Shown: one piece after another, positions 11,038-19,193 of the stretch
How the letters are laid out: each line of letters begins with the position of its first letter
How positions within the stretch are numbered: position 1 is the first letter of the stretch
Source of the DNA: Rapana venosa
Lineage: Eukaryota > Mollusca > Gastropoda > Neogastropoda > Muricidae
Reading direction: 5' to 3'
Length of the DNA stretch: 64,000 nucleotides
Assembly: GCA_028751875.1 (NCBI GenBank)
Contig: CM054155.1
Location: 51,926,535 to 51,990,534, forward strand
The notes under the pieces: generated by a model
Told to the model about the DNA's origin: nothing
The model's input: the letters and a program-made list of their open reading frames with translations, nothing else
The model's database searches: none
Program-made: the position numbers and the translations under genes

Positions 11038-11300
11038 CTAGTGTTGATCAATGGAAAGTGCAGCCGTTGGTAACCCGGGCCTCGATCGATCTGGTATCAT
11101 ATTGGCTTTGTGTTTGTCTCTCATGTCTTTTCTGAGGGCTTAGGATATTCCTTGGTGGCACCAATCTCCTCTCCAAGTCTCCATATGGTGGGTTTTTTTC
11201 TATTGGGGTTTCCTCCCCCTCATGCGACAGGTTGTACTGGGTTACATGGATATCACTAGCAGTAACAGAGAACTTCTCTGACTGACCTGACACCCCCTTA

Positions 11301-11480
11301 GAGATAGGGAAAATAGGCATTCAAGCTCAACTACTCTTCAACTTACCTAGTTTTCATATAAAACCTCGCAACTTTGGCCCGATTGGTCTTCGCCTCATGG
11401 GGCCAAAAGTTGCCATGTTTTATATGAAAACTAGGTAAGTTAAGTAGCAGTTTTCCTTGAATGCCTGTTTTCCCTATCTC
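11301..11480. mobile_element. Foldback MITE with TTA target duplication
   Basis: 180 bp made of two long imperfect inverted arms of about 78 bp. Both start GAGATAGGGAAAA and share an inner block with CTTACCTAGTTTTCATATAA; a short spacer separates them. TTA flanks the element on both sides (11298-11300 and 11481-11483). A 3-bp TTA/TAA duplication is typical of PIF/Harbinger-type elements, but the termini alone do not prove the family. It lies directly against the 5' end of LINE-c. Confidence 0.75.
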
Positions 11481-11555
11481 TTATAATAAAGAAAAAATGT
11501 TACTATTTTATTTCTAGCGGGTAAAACTATAAAATTATGGAAAAATTTGTGACAA

Positions 11556-11650
11556 AACAATATCTTGTCAAGAACTAATACAATATCTTGTCAAGAACTA
11601 ATACAATGTCTTGTCAAGAACTAATACAACATCTTGTCGAGAACTAATAC
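11556..11650. repeat. 23-bp direct repeat
   Basis: Four to five direct copies of a 23-bp unit (CAATATCTTGTCAAGAACTA plus ATA) with one or two changes each. Degenerate TTGTCAAGAACT copies continue to about 11745. Since 23 is not a multiple of 3, the open frame that spans it changes phase from unit to unit and is not evidence of a protein. Confidence 0.85.
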
Positions 11651-11781
11651 AACATCTTATCAGAAACCTGTCAAGAACTAGTACAAAAACTAAAACAATA
11701 ACTTGCCAAGAACTAAATCAACAACTTGTCAAGAACAACAATAATTGTTTTACACAGATTATATTGATAAAGATAGACAAC

Positions 11782-11916
11782 ATGAATTGCGATGAGCTTT
11801 TACAGATGACATCTACTGTTTCTAGTCAAGAAGAAATAACCGATGAGAAGAGTCTGCTAGATAAGAAGGAGAAGTTGTACTCTCTTGCTGCCTGTGGTAA
11901 AACAAAGCATTACTAA
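11782..11916 (+). CDS. Small ORF of unrecognised cassette (44 aa)
   Basis: Open frame of 44 codons starting MNCDELLQMTS. It is highly charged (EEITDEKSLLDKKEK) and ends CGKTKHY. I recognise no family. It lies just upstream of the LINE-d insertion, and the sequence continues at 15163 with further ORFs in the same direction, so it may be the first gene or exon of the same mobile cassette. It is short, so chance cannot be excluded. Regulatory signals are not visible. Confidence 0.3.
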   Translation: MNCDELLQMTSTVSSQEEITDEKSLLDKKEKLYSLAACGKTKHY

Positions 11917-12061
11917 CAGTTGAATAGGTACAGCAGTTATCATCTATCTATCTATCTATCTGTCCCGTAGTCTGACGACCGTGGGGGCACCCTCAAAGAC
12001 TCAACAACCAGTTCCCTCCATTCCTCTCTCTGTTCTGCCTTTCTCAGGGTTTTGTTGAGTT

Positions 12062-13567
12062 CTAGGCCTGTCCATTCGCTGATGTTATCCTCCCAGCTCT
12101 TCCTTGGTCTGCCTCTTCTTCTTCCTCCCTGGACAGTGCCTTGTAGAACTGTCTTTGCAAGTCCTTTGGATCTTGTGACATGCCCATACCATTTAAGTTT
12201 ACGTTTTTCACGATCGTTAGAAGGTTCTCATAGGGTCCAATGGTTTGCTGGATTCTGTTATGCACGCTTTCGTTGCTTATGTGGTCTTTGTAGGAGATGC
12301 CAAGGAGTCTCCGAAAGCATCTCATCTCCATCGCCTGTACTCTTCTCTCCAAATCTGCAGTCAGGGTCCATGATTCACAGGCATACAGAAATATGGATAT
12401 GACAAGGGAGCGCATTAGTCTGATCTTGGAGATAAGTGAGATATTTTATCTCTCCAGATGGTGTTTAGTTTTGACAGTGCTGTTATTGTCTGTGCAGTCC
12501 TGCATACTACTTCTGGCTTGGATCCCTGGTCTGATACAATGGCTCCCAGGTACTTGAAGCTTTGAACTGTTTCCAGCTTCTGGTCATTAACCCTGATATC
12601 AGTGCTAATGCCGTTGGTGTTATTAGTCATCAGTTTGGTCTTCTCTGCACTGATTTCCATGCCGTATGTTTTGGAGGCCTTATTCAGATGTTCTGTTAGG
12701 CTGGCAAGCTCTTTTTCTGATCCTGCTATTCCATCAATGTCATCTGCGAAGCGGAGGTTTGTGATCGTTCTGCCACCAATGCTGACTGATCCTTCATGAT
12801 GTTCCAGTGCATCAGCCATGATTCTCTCAAGGAAGATGTTGAAAAGAGTGGGTGAGAGTAGACAGCTCTGCCTTACTCCAACTGTTGTTCGAAACCATTC
12901 TCCAAAGTTGTTGTTGTAGTACACTGCACTGGTGGCCTCGCTGTACAGTTGTTTGATGACTCTGATCAGGTTTGTATTGATGCTGTACAAATTCATGGTT
13001 GCCCACAAAGCTGCATGCCACACCCTGTCAAATGCCTTCTTAAAATCGATAAATACATGGTAAAGGTCTTGTTGATGTTGAAGGTACCGCTCACATAGTA
13101 TTCTGAGGTTGAATATCTGTTCGGTTGTGCTGCGCCCTGCTCTGAAACCTGCTTGTTCCTCAGCAATGATGGTCTCTGCTTGTGGCTTCAGTCTATTCAA
13201 TATTATCTGCAGCATGACCTTGCTTGGGTGGCATATGAGGCTGATTGTGCGGTAGTTATGGCATTGTTGTAGATTTCCTTTCTTGGGGAGGGTGATGATG
13301 AGTGACTGTGTCCATGGTGTTGACCATTTTCCTGTCTGCCAGATCTTGTTGCAGATTCTTAGTAGGGCGCTGATCATGGCTTCCCTCCCCTCCAGCTTGA
13401 ACCAACTCAGCTGGAATGTTGTCAGCCCCTGCTGACTTTCCCTTTTTCAGCGATCTGACTGCTGTTTCCACTTCTTCTCGGAGGATAGGGTGACTGTCTG
13501 TGTCTTTGCTTGCTGGTACATTAAGGACATCTGGATCTCCTGCGGTTCTATAGTGTAAGGTCGGAGC
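12062..13567 (-). pseudogene. LINE-d copy 1 reverse transcriptase and C-terminal domain, frameshifted
   Basis: Segments in three frames. 13471-13385 has the motif KGKSAGADNIPAELVQAG. After a 5-base insertion near 13385, 13377-12415 has EEQAGFRAGRSTTEQIF, VFIDFKKAFDRVWH, TVGVRQSCLLSPTLFNIFL and the active-site box LRFADDIDGIAG. After a 1-base loss near 12445, 12415-12062 has the SLVISIFLYACESWTL block and MRCFRRLLGISYKDH. The palm motif reads VRQSCLL where copy 2 has VRQGCLL. The lesions are recent and simple, so the parent lineage was active not long ago. Confidence 0.8.
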
Positions 13568-13904
13568 AGTATTCTGTCCATCTGTTCAGAATATCCTGGT
13601 CGTCAGTGAGACACTTCCCATTTTTGTCTTGGATTGTTAAACCTTTTCCCTGTTTTGTGCTAGTCAGGTCTTTCACCAGCTGATATGCTTTCTTGCTATT
13701 GTTTTTCTTGATGTTCTCTTCAATGTCTTGGCACTGTTCACCGATTCATTTCTCTTTTGCCTCCGTCATGGACTTCCTGATTCTTTTGTTGACTGCCCTA
13801 TATTGTTCTGCTCTTTCTATTGTTTCATTTTTCTTTTTCTTCAACTCTCTACGCTTGTCGCATAGTTGTAGGATGTTAGGTGTGACCCATGGTTTTTTGA
13901 CTGG

Positions 13905-15005
13905 TCAGTGTTTGCCAAGAAGCTCGCTTGCTGTTTCAGTCACTGCTGTATTGAAACTATTCGTCAGTGTATCTATGTCTGAGTCTATCACAGTGAGTGC
14001 TGCAAGCTTTCCACCTATCCTTGCTTGAAAAATTTCTAATACCTCTGGGTCCTTTAGCTTCTCGAGGTCAAATTTGATCCTGATGTTGTTCCGCTTGTGG
14101 ATTTTCTTTAGACGTAGTCGGAAAGTCATCATCACAAGATCATGATCACTCCCTATGTCTGCTCCTGGAAAACTTCGTGTCTGTGCGATGTTAACGCTAG
14201 ACTGAAACTGTCTTTTCACCATGATGTAATCTATTTGGTTGTGGTGTTCTCCATTTGGGCTATGCCATGTCCATTTTCTGGATTTCTTGTGTGGGCCAAG
14301 CGTATTCACTAGCTGGAGGTGGTTGTTACTGGCAAACGCCAGGAGTCTCAAGCCTCTTTCATTTGATTGGTTATTACAATGTGGCCCACAAACGCCCTCC
14401 CAATCTTTCCATGCATCTTCTTCTACCTTGGCGTTCCAGTCACCTTGCACAACGAGGATGTCTTTCTTGGGAGTTTGATTCAGAACCTCTTGTAGCTGGT
14501 CATAAAATTCTTCTATGGCTTCATCTGTGCAGTCTGATGTAGGGGCGTATGCCTGTACTACAGTTATGTTGAAGGGGGTTGCTCTCAGGCGGATGGTAAT
14601 AAGTCTGCTGGACACAGGCTGACAGCTCATGACGGTGTTCACGATGTCTTTGTGAACGAGAAACCCCACGCCGTGTTCATGTTTATCCTGTTTTCCACTG
14701 TAGTATAATCTGTGGTCTTCCTGGGTCGTTGTTTCTCCCATGTTTTTCCACCTGACTTCGCAGAGCCCAAGGATGTGCCATTGATATATGGACATCTCAT
14801 GTGTCAGTTCTTCCACTTTGCCTGCAGCTCTTAGTGTCCGTACATTCCATGTGCCAATGATGGTGTTGTTTCTGGCACGGATTTTGTTGTGTTTTACATC
14901 AGTAGCATACTTTCGACCTCTGTCCTGATGAGCAACAGAAGGCGCGGTCCTTGGTAACCCGGGCGACGACCGATCCGGTATGGAAATTCTGGCTGTCTTT
15001 GTCAT
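13905..15005 (-). CDS. LINE-d AP-like endonuclease domain
   Basis: Uninterrupted 366-codon frame on the minus strand. The N-terminal 50 residues are leader-encoded and basic (ARISIPDRSSPGLPRTAPS). The endonuclease follows with IIGTWNVRTLRAAGK, LCEVRWKNMGE, VVQAYAPTSDCTDEAIEEF, DILVVQGDWNAKVEEDAW, HNQIDYIMVKRQF and GADIGSDHDLVMMTF, i.e. all the expected metal-binding and catalytic positions. Role: nicking of target DNA for integration of the element. The frame ends at 13905, where a one-base change separates it from the linker and RT; intact elements of this type have one continuous ORF. The ATG at the start is a choice of convenience. Confidence 0.8.
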   Translation of the reverse strand: MTKTARISIPDRSSPGLPRTAPSVAHQDRGRKYATDVKHNKIRARNNTIIGTWNVRTLRAAGKVEELTHEMSIYQWHILGLCEVRWKNMGETTTQEDHRLYYSGKQDKHEHGVGFLVHKDIVNTVMSCQPVSSRLITIRLRATPFNITVVQAYAPTSDCTDEAIEEFYDQLQEVLNQTPKKDILVVQGDWNAKVEEDAWKDWEGVCGPHCNNQSNERGLRLLAFASNNHLQLVNTLGPHKKSRKWTWHSPNGEHHNQIDYIMVKRQFQSSVNIAQTRSFPGADIGSDHDLVMMTFRLRLKKIHKRNNIRIKFDLEKLKDPEVLEIFQARIGGKLAALTVIDSDIDTLTNSFNTAVTETASELLGKH

Positions 15006-15223
15006 TGGTGTATCTTGGGCAAATCAAACCTGGCGGAGCCCATCCCTCTCCAGGTCGGATTTTTTGATTGGGTTTACTCCCCACATGTGGCAGGTGGTAC
15101 TGGGTTACATGGTTACCAGTAACAGAGGGAGTCTCTGGCCTGACCTTCTGACCTGACCTGACGTTATCATCACAAGACATTATTAAGTATTTTAATAGGT
15201 ATGAATCTCTTCTTGGAGCAAAG

Positions 15224-15568
15224 ATGGTGAGAAGCCTAGGGCATACTCGTATTGGCTTATACGCTAAAGCAACAAGTAGGGTCTTTAATGTGGACTCAGA
15301 AGCTGACTTAGCATATGACCTGTCACAAGATCTTGTTTTGTCTAGAACGGTGGAGACACTTGGCTGTGATATGTATTATCGTTTTGGTTCCCTCTTAGCA
15401 CCAGTAGTTGCCAGTATGATAACATTAAAACATATAAAATTTAACCATAATATAGAGAAAGATGGAAGAACAGAACACAGTTATGAACCAACAGGAAGCA
15501 CAGGAGAATGCTACGAACCAAGCCCAGCAGACTCTTCCACAAGTCACAACAGTGACCAAGAGTGGTAA
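15224..15568 (+). CDS. Unrecognised ORF with hydrophobic segment (114 aa)
   Basis: Open frame on the plus strand, first ATG at 15224. The frame is already open upstream from about 15171 (reading DIIKYFNRYESLLGAK), so the ATG may be internal. It has the look of a real protein: GHTRIGLYAKA, an acidic stretch NVDSEADLAYDLSQDLV, then a hydrophobic turn-rich segment FGSLLAPVVASMITLKHI. The last third overlaps the next ORF in another frame and is Ser/Pro-rich, so it is probably not conserved. No family recognised. It lies directly downstream of the LINE-d insertion site, and the natural 5' end may lie before it at 11.8-11.9 kb. Confidence 0.4.
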   Translation: MVRSLGHTRIGLYAKATSRVFNVDSEADLAYDLSQDLVLSRTVETLGCDMYYRFGSLLAPVVASMITLKHIKFNHNIEKDGRTEHSYEPTGSTGECYEPSPADSSTSHNSDQEW

Positions 15569-15914
15569 GAGCCCTGGGAGAGTTGAAGCTGGAAAAAGGT
15601 TGGCAGAATGGAACCAACAGAAAAATCTTAGTAATCAAGCAAAGCAAAAGATTGTATTCGGAGAAGCATCAGAAAAACAGATGCCTATAGAAACACCTAA
15701 AAAAGACACACCACCAAAAACAAATATTCAGTCTTATTTGTTATACAGTGTAACTGCTATAGGCCTTGGTTATATAGCTTATAGAGTATGGAGCAGCAAG
15801 CGACCAGCAAAACAAGAACCCCAGCAAGAACATAAACCAAACCCACAACCACAGCCACAACCATTGCAATGCAACAGCCTGACAATGACCCATTCAGAAT
15901 GTATTAATATATAA
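15462..15914 (+). CDS. Unrecognised small single-pass membrane protein-like ORF (150 aa)
   Basis: ATG at 15462, stop at 15912-15914; it overlaps the upstream ORF by 107 bp in a different frame. Residues 1-30 are Gln/Asn-rich. Residues about 34-50 form a basic motif SGKSPGRVEAGKRLAEWNQQ. Residues about 90-111 (SYLLYSVTAIGLGYIAYRVW) are a clear transmembrane segment followed by basic residues (SSKRPAK), and the tail is Pro/Gln-rich (KPNPQPQPQPLQ). This architecture suggests a tail-exposed single-pass protein. I do not recognise the family. The overlapping, compact arrangement resembles viral or transposon genes more than host genes, which is inference. Confidence 0.45.
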   Translation: MEEQNTVMNQQEAQENATNQAQQTLPQVTTVTKSGKSPGRVEAGKRLAEWNQQKNLSNQAKQKIVFGEASEKQMPIETPKKDTPPKTNIQSYLLYSVTAIGLGYIAYRVWSSKRPAKQEPQQEHKPNPQPQPQPLQCNSLTMTHSECINI

Positions 15915-15970
15915 ATTTAAAAAAAATATACATATAGTTGAAATAGGAGTACTGAAAAGACAGCAGTTAA

Positions 15971-16072
15971 TTTGGTCTACCACGGGGCGTTATTGGTGGT
16001 CTCAGCGTTGGCTATACTATGTTAGGAAAGAGCCTTCTGAAAATGAAGCCTGCTGATTTAGGAAAACTGTAA
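15971..16072 (+). pseudogene. Third short ORF of the cassette, Gly-rich hydrophobic
   Basis: 33 open codons after a stop at 15968-15970, reading LPRGVIGGLSVGYTML then GKSLLKMKPADLGKL and a stop at 16070-16072. The glycine-rich hydrophobic run followed by a basic amphipathic end looks protein-like. There is no ATG at the start, so the 5' part is lost or in another frame. Confidence 0.3.
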
Positions 16073-16309
16073 ACTTTTAGTGATTCATGTTTTGCGTGAT
16101 TGTAGTACTGTTGCATTTTCAGAGTTTTTGTTTTTGATGAAATGTTTAAGTCTTGAAGCCAAGTGTGTTAGAGCTTTAGTAAAATCTTTGAGATCATATA
16201 AGGTTCATTCTTCTATTGATTTTGTATATGCGTCTGTTTTGTGTCTGTTTGTTTGCCTACCCATCTGTATGTTTAGTTTTACATCTGTTTCATACCTGTG
16301 TCTTTCTGA

Positions 16310-16312
<3 letters not shown>

Positions 16313-16391
<79 letters not shown>
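16313..16391. repeat. (GA)n microsatellite
   Basis: About 39 perfect GA dinucleotides. The Arg-Glu and Ser-Leu frames across it are artefacts of the repeat. Confidence 0.95.
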
Positions 16392-16394
<3 letters not shown>

Positions 16395-16463
16395 GAAGGG
16401 AGGCAATGAGAGTGAAGGAGGGGATGGCATGAAGACGAAAAGACAGACACTCCGAGTAATCAA

Positions 16464-16757
16464 AGGTAACGGTAAAGGTGTTCCATAACCTATGAGGTCG
16501 TAGGGGAGCAAGGCGTCAGAGACCTCACTTCTCTAGGGACCAGCATACTGAGGGCGATGCCCATCTCCTCTCCCTCGCTGTTTTACCTTCCCTGGCCCTA
16601 AGGAGGCCAGGTGCCCATTTACAGCTGGATGAACTGGGGAACTGTACTGAAGCCAATGCGCAAAGACGGTCTTTCATCAAAGTGGTAACCACTCTCGGTG
16701 CTGCTTAACCTTAGCTGGGGAAAAGCGAGTGCTCTGACCACTGAGCTGTCTTGTCCT
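16464..16757 (-). mobile_element. SINE-like element with tRNA-like head (minus)
   Basis: On the minus strand it begins with GGACAAGACAGCTCAGTGGT, which resembles a tRNA A-box region. A moderately GC-rich body with no ORF follows and ends near 16464. No B box or target duplication is obvious, so this is a tentative SINE call. Confidence 0.5.
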
Positions 16758-17044
16758 AAAAATGTTACTAGACGATTAAGTGTAAACGTGCGCGCGCGGT
16801 GTGTGTGTGTGTGTGTGTGTGTTCAGTCTATATATCTCTCTCTTATTGTCTGTTTGTGACTCAAGTCCCAAGCCACTGCATCAAGGGACGTGGTTTGGAG
16901 GCGAAGGACAATGAGCCAGAGGTGTCTGTGCCCAGCACTCGGGACATGGAAGAGAACAACGAGCCTGAGAACCCCTAAGTCTTGCGACCATGGACATAGC
17001 TTCTTGCGTGGGTTGGTAACAGCCTATGTGCTTCTGTAGCTGAC

Positions 17045-17088
<44 letters not shown>

Positions 17089-17520
17089 CTCTTCTCTCTC
17101 TCTCTCTCTCTCTCTCTTGATGATATCAACACCAGTGAAGAGGATCGGTTACCTCATCTTTGGTTATCACATCGTTTGGATAATGCGTTGATCAAACAGG
17201 TACGTGAACACCATGTTTTAGGCATTTAGATATATAGTCAACTGAAATGACAGCCACAAGAGTACTAAACATGCCACGCCCTCTTAAAAATATCTTCTAC
17301 TGTCTCAAATGAAACAATACACGAACACTAATGTATCACAACTTTCTCTCGTCCAGGTGTGTGTGTGTGTGTATATATCAATCATGCACCAACAACACGT
17401 GACAGGTGCTGCAATGTCCAAAAAAGAGATCCGAGTCTCCTCATCAAAGAGGAAGGAATCTCTTTCTACCTGATCTGCCCGTTACAGCAGGTGAAATGCT
17501 AAAGAAACTTCTTAGGAATG
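16758..17520. other. Non-coding stretch with (GT)n and (CTGT)n/(CT)n repeats
   Basis: Contains (GT)n at 16799-16822, (CTGT)n running into (CT)n at 17044-17117, and a short (GT)n near 17358. No gene-like frame was found. Confidence 0.7.
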
Positions 17521-19193
17521 TCTATCTATCTATCTATCTATCTGTCCCGTAGTCTGACGACCGTGGGGGCACCCTCAAAGACTCAACAACCAGTTCCCTC
17601 CATTCCTCTCTCTGTTCTGCCTTTCTCTGGGTTTTGTTGAGTTCTAGGCCTGTCCATTCGCTGATGTTATCCTCCCAGCTCTTCCTTGGTCTGCCTCTTC
17701 TTCTTCCTCCTTGGACAGTGCCTTGTAAAACTGTCTTTGCAAGTCCTTTGGATCTTGTGACATGCCCATACCATTTAAGTTTACGCTTTTTCACGATGGT
17801 TAGAAGGTTCTCATAGGGTCCAATGGTTTGCTGGATTCTGTTATGCACGCTTTCGTTGCTTATGTGGTCTTTGTAGGAGATGCCAAGGAGTCTCCGAAAG
17901 CATCTCATCTCCATCGCCTGTACTCTTCTCTCCAAATCTGCAGTCAGGGTCCATGATTCACAGGCATACAGAAATATGGATATGACAAGGGAGCGCATTA
18001 GTCTGATCTTGGAGATAAGTGAGATATTTTTATCTCTCCAGATGGTGTTTAGTTTTGACAGTGCTGTTATTGTCTGTGCAGTCCTGCATACTACTTCTGG
18101 CTTGGATCCCTGGTCTGATACAATGGCTCCCAGGTACTTGAAGCTTTGAACTGTTTCCAGCTTCTGGTCATTAACCCTGATATCAGTGCTAATGTCGTTG
18201 GTGTTATTAGTCATCAGTTTGGTCTTCTCTGCACTGATTTCCATGCCGTATGTTTTGGAGGCCTTATTCAGATGTTCTGTTAGGCTGGCAAGCTCTTTTT
18301 CTGATCCTGCTATTCCATCAATGTCATCTGCGAAGCGGAGGTTTGTGATCGTTCTGCCACCAATGCTGACTGATCCTTCATGATGTTCCAGTGCATCAGC
18401 CATGATTCTCTCAAGGAAGATGTTGAAAAGAGTGGGTGAGAGTAGACAGCCCTGCCTTACTCCAACTGTTGTTCGAAACCATTCTCCAATGTTGTTGTTG
18501 TTGTTGTAGTACACTGCACTGGTGGCCTCGCTGTACAGCTGTTTGATGACTCTAATCAGGTTTGCATTGATGCTGTACAAATTCATGGTTGCCCACAAAG
18601 CTGCATGCCACACCCTGTCAAATGCCTTCTTAAAATCGATAAATACATGGTAAAGGTCTTGTTGATGTTGAAGGTACCGCTCACATAGTATTCTGAGGTT
18701 GAATATCTGTTCTGTTGTGCTGCGCCCTGCTCTGAAACCTGCTTGTTCCTCAGCAATGATGGTCTCTGCTTGTGGCTTCAATCTATTCAATATTATCTGC
18801 AGCATGACCTTGCTTGGGTGGCATATGAGGCTGATTGTGCGGTAATTATGGCATTGTTGTAGATTTCCTTTCTTGGGGAGGGTGATGATGAGTGACTGTG
18901 TCCATGGTGTTGGCCATTTTCCTGTCTGCCAGATCTTGTTGCAGATTCTTAGTAGGGCGCTGATCATGGCTTCCCCTCCAGCTTGAACCAACTCAGCTGG
19001 AATGTTGTCAGCCCCTGCTGACTTCCCCTTTTTCAGCGATCTGACTGCTGTTTCCACTTCTTCTCGGAGGATAGGGTGACTGTCTGTGTCTTTGCGTACG
19101 GGTACATTAAGGATTTCTGGATCTCCTGCGGTTCTATAGTTATACAGGTCGGAGCAGTATTTTGTCCATCTGCTCAGAATATCCTGGTCGATG
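17521..19193 (-). mobile_element. LINE-d copy 2: 5'-truncated, near-identical to copy 1
   Basis: Matches copy 1 almost base for base from the (GATA)n tail to about 19193, where identity stops abruptly within the linker before the RT. 5' truncation is typical of target-primed reverse transcription. A clear target duplication was not found. The coding part is undamaged, so this is a recent insertion. Confidence 0.92.
17534..19192 (-). CDS. LINE-d reverse transcriptase and C-terminal domain, intact frame
   Basis: Unbroken frame of over 550 codons. The first 22 codons of the longer frame (to 19255) come from flanking DNA; the element part starts at DILSRWTKYCSDLYNY. RT motifs in order: SAGADNIPAEL; EEQAGFRAGRSTTEQIF; FIDFKKAFDRVWH; TVGVRQGCLLSPTLFNIFL; the catalytic LRFADDIDGIAG; SAEKTKLMTNN; and FKYLGAIVSDQG. 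The C-terminal domain has SLVISIFLYACESWTL, MRCFRRLLGISYKDH, KLKWYGHVTRS and RRRGRPRKSWEDNISEW. It ends YGTDR with the stop TAG inside the GATA tail. The endonuclease half is missing, so the copy cannot move on its own, but the RT sequence shows no inactivating change. Confidence 0.88.
   Translation of the reverse strand: MDQDILSRWTKYCSDLYNYRTAGDPEILNVPVRKDTDSHPILREEVETAVRSLKKGKSAGADNIPAELVQAGGEAMISALLRICNKIWQTGKWPTPWTQSLIITLPKKGNLQQCHNYRTISLICHPSKVMLQIILNRLKPQAETIIAEEQAGFRAGRSTTEQIFNLRILCERYLQHQQDLYHVFIDFKKAFDRVWHAALWATMNLYSINANLIRVIKQLYSEATSAVYYNNNNNIGEWFRTTVGVRQGCLLSPTLFNIFLERIMADALEHHEGSVSIGGRTITNLRFADDIDGIAGSEKELASLTEHLNKASKTYGMEISAEKTKLMTNNTNDISTDIRVNDQKLETVQSFKYLGAIVSDQGSKPEVVCRTAQTITALSKLNTIWRDKNISLISKIRLMRSLVISIFLYACESWTLTADLERRVQAMEMRCFRRLLGISYKDHISNESVHNRIQQTIGPYENLLTIVKKRKLKWYGHVTRSKGLAKTVLQGTVQGGRRRGRPRKSWEDNISEWTGLELNKTQRKAEQREEWRELVVESLRVPPRSSDYGTDR

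Larger units (their letters stand above)
8809..11297 (-). mobile_element. LINE-c: RTE-like element with internal deletion and (GAT)n tail
   Basis: Minus-strand RTE-like element, in sense order: 5' leader (about 11297-11040), endonuclease (11037-10111), linker and start of RT (9988-9437), RT palm, then C-terminal domain and tail. About 0.8 kb encoding the RT catalytic box is missing near 9066, because the palm (IQALYN) runs straight into the C-terminal RKRGRQNKSWMDN block. The tail is 24 GAT units. Two more copies of this family, in poor sequence, lie at 43.5-47.0 kb and 51.9-54.8 kb. Confidence 0.88.
11945..15162 (-). mobile_element. LINE-d copy 1: full-length RTE-like element, 9-bp target duplication
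   Basis: 3.2-kb minus-strand element flanked by GTTATCATC on both sides (11936-11944 and 15163-15171). Sense order: leader (15162 to about 14890), endonuclease (15005-13905), linker, RT (about 13567-12415), C-terminal domain, and a (GATA)n tail. Comparison with copy 2 shows small lesions: 5 extra bases near 13385, one missing T near 12445, and one missing base near 12205. Otherwise the two are nearly identical. Confidence 0.92.

Noticed and set aside
11611..11781. N-terminal part of the 101-codon ORF over the 23-bp repeat
   Set aside because: The repeat length is not a multiple of three, so the frame through it is incidental; only the last 44 codons were kept as a possible ORF.
11890..11944. 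Small intron (TACTAAC branch-like motif and CAG acceptor) joining the 44-codon ORF to the ORF at 15224
   Set aside because: None of the possible GT/AG pairs restores the frame of the downstream ORF.
16080..16511. Several ORFs of about 70-110 codons over the GA tract
   Set aside because: Arg-Glu and Ser-Leu runs are translations of (GA)n and (CT)n; no other coding evidence.
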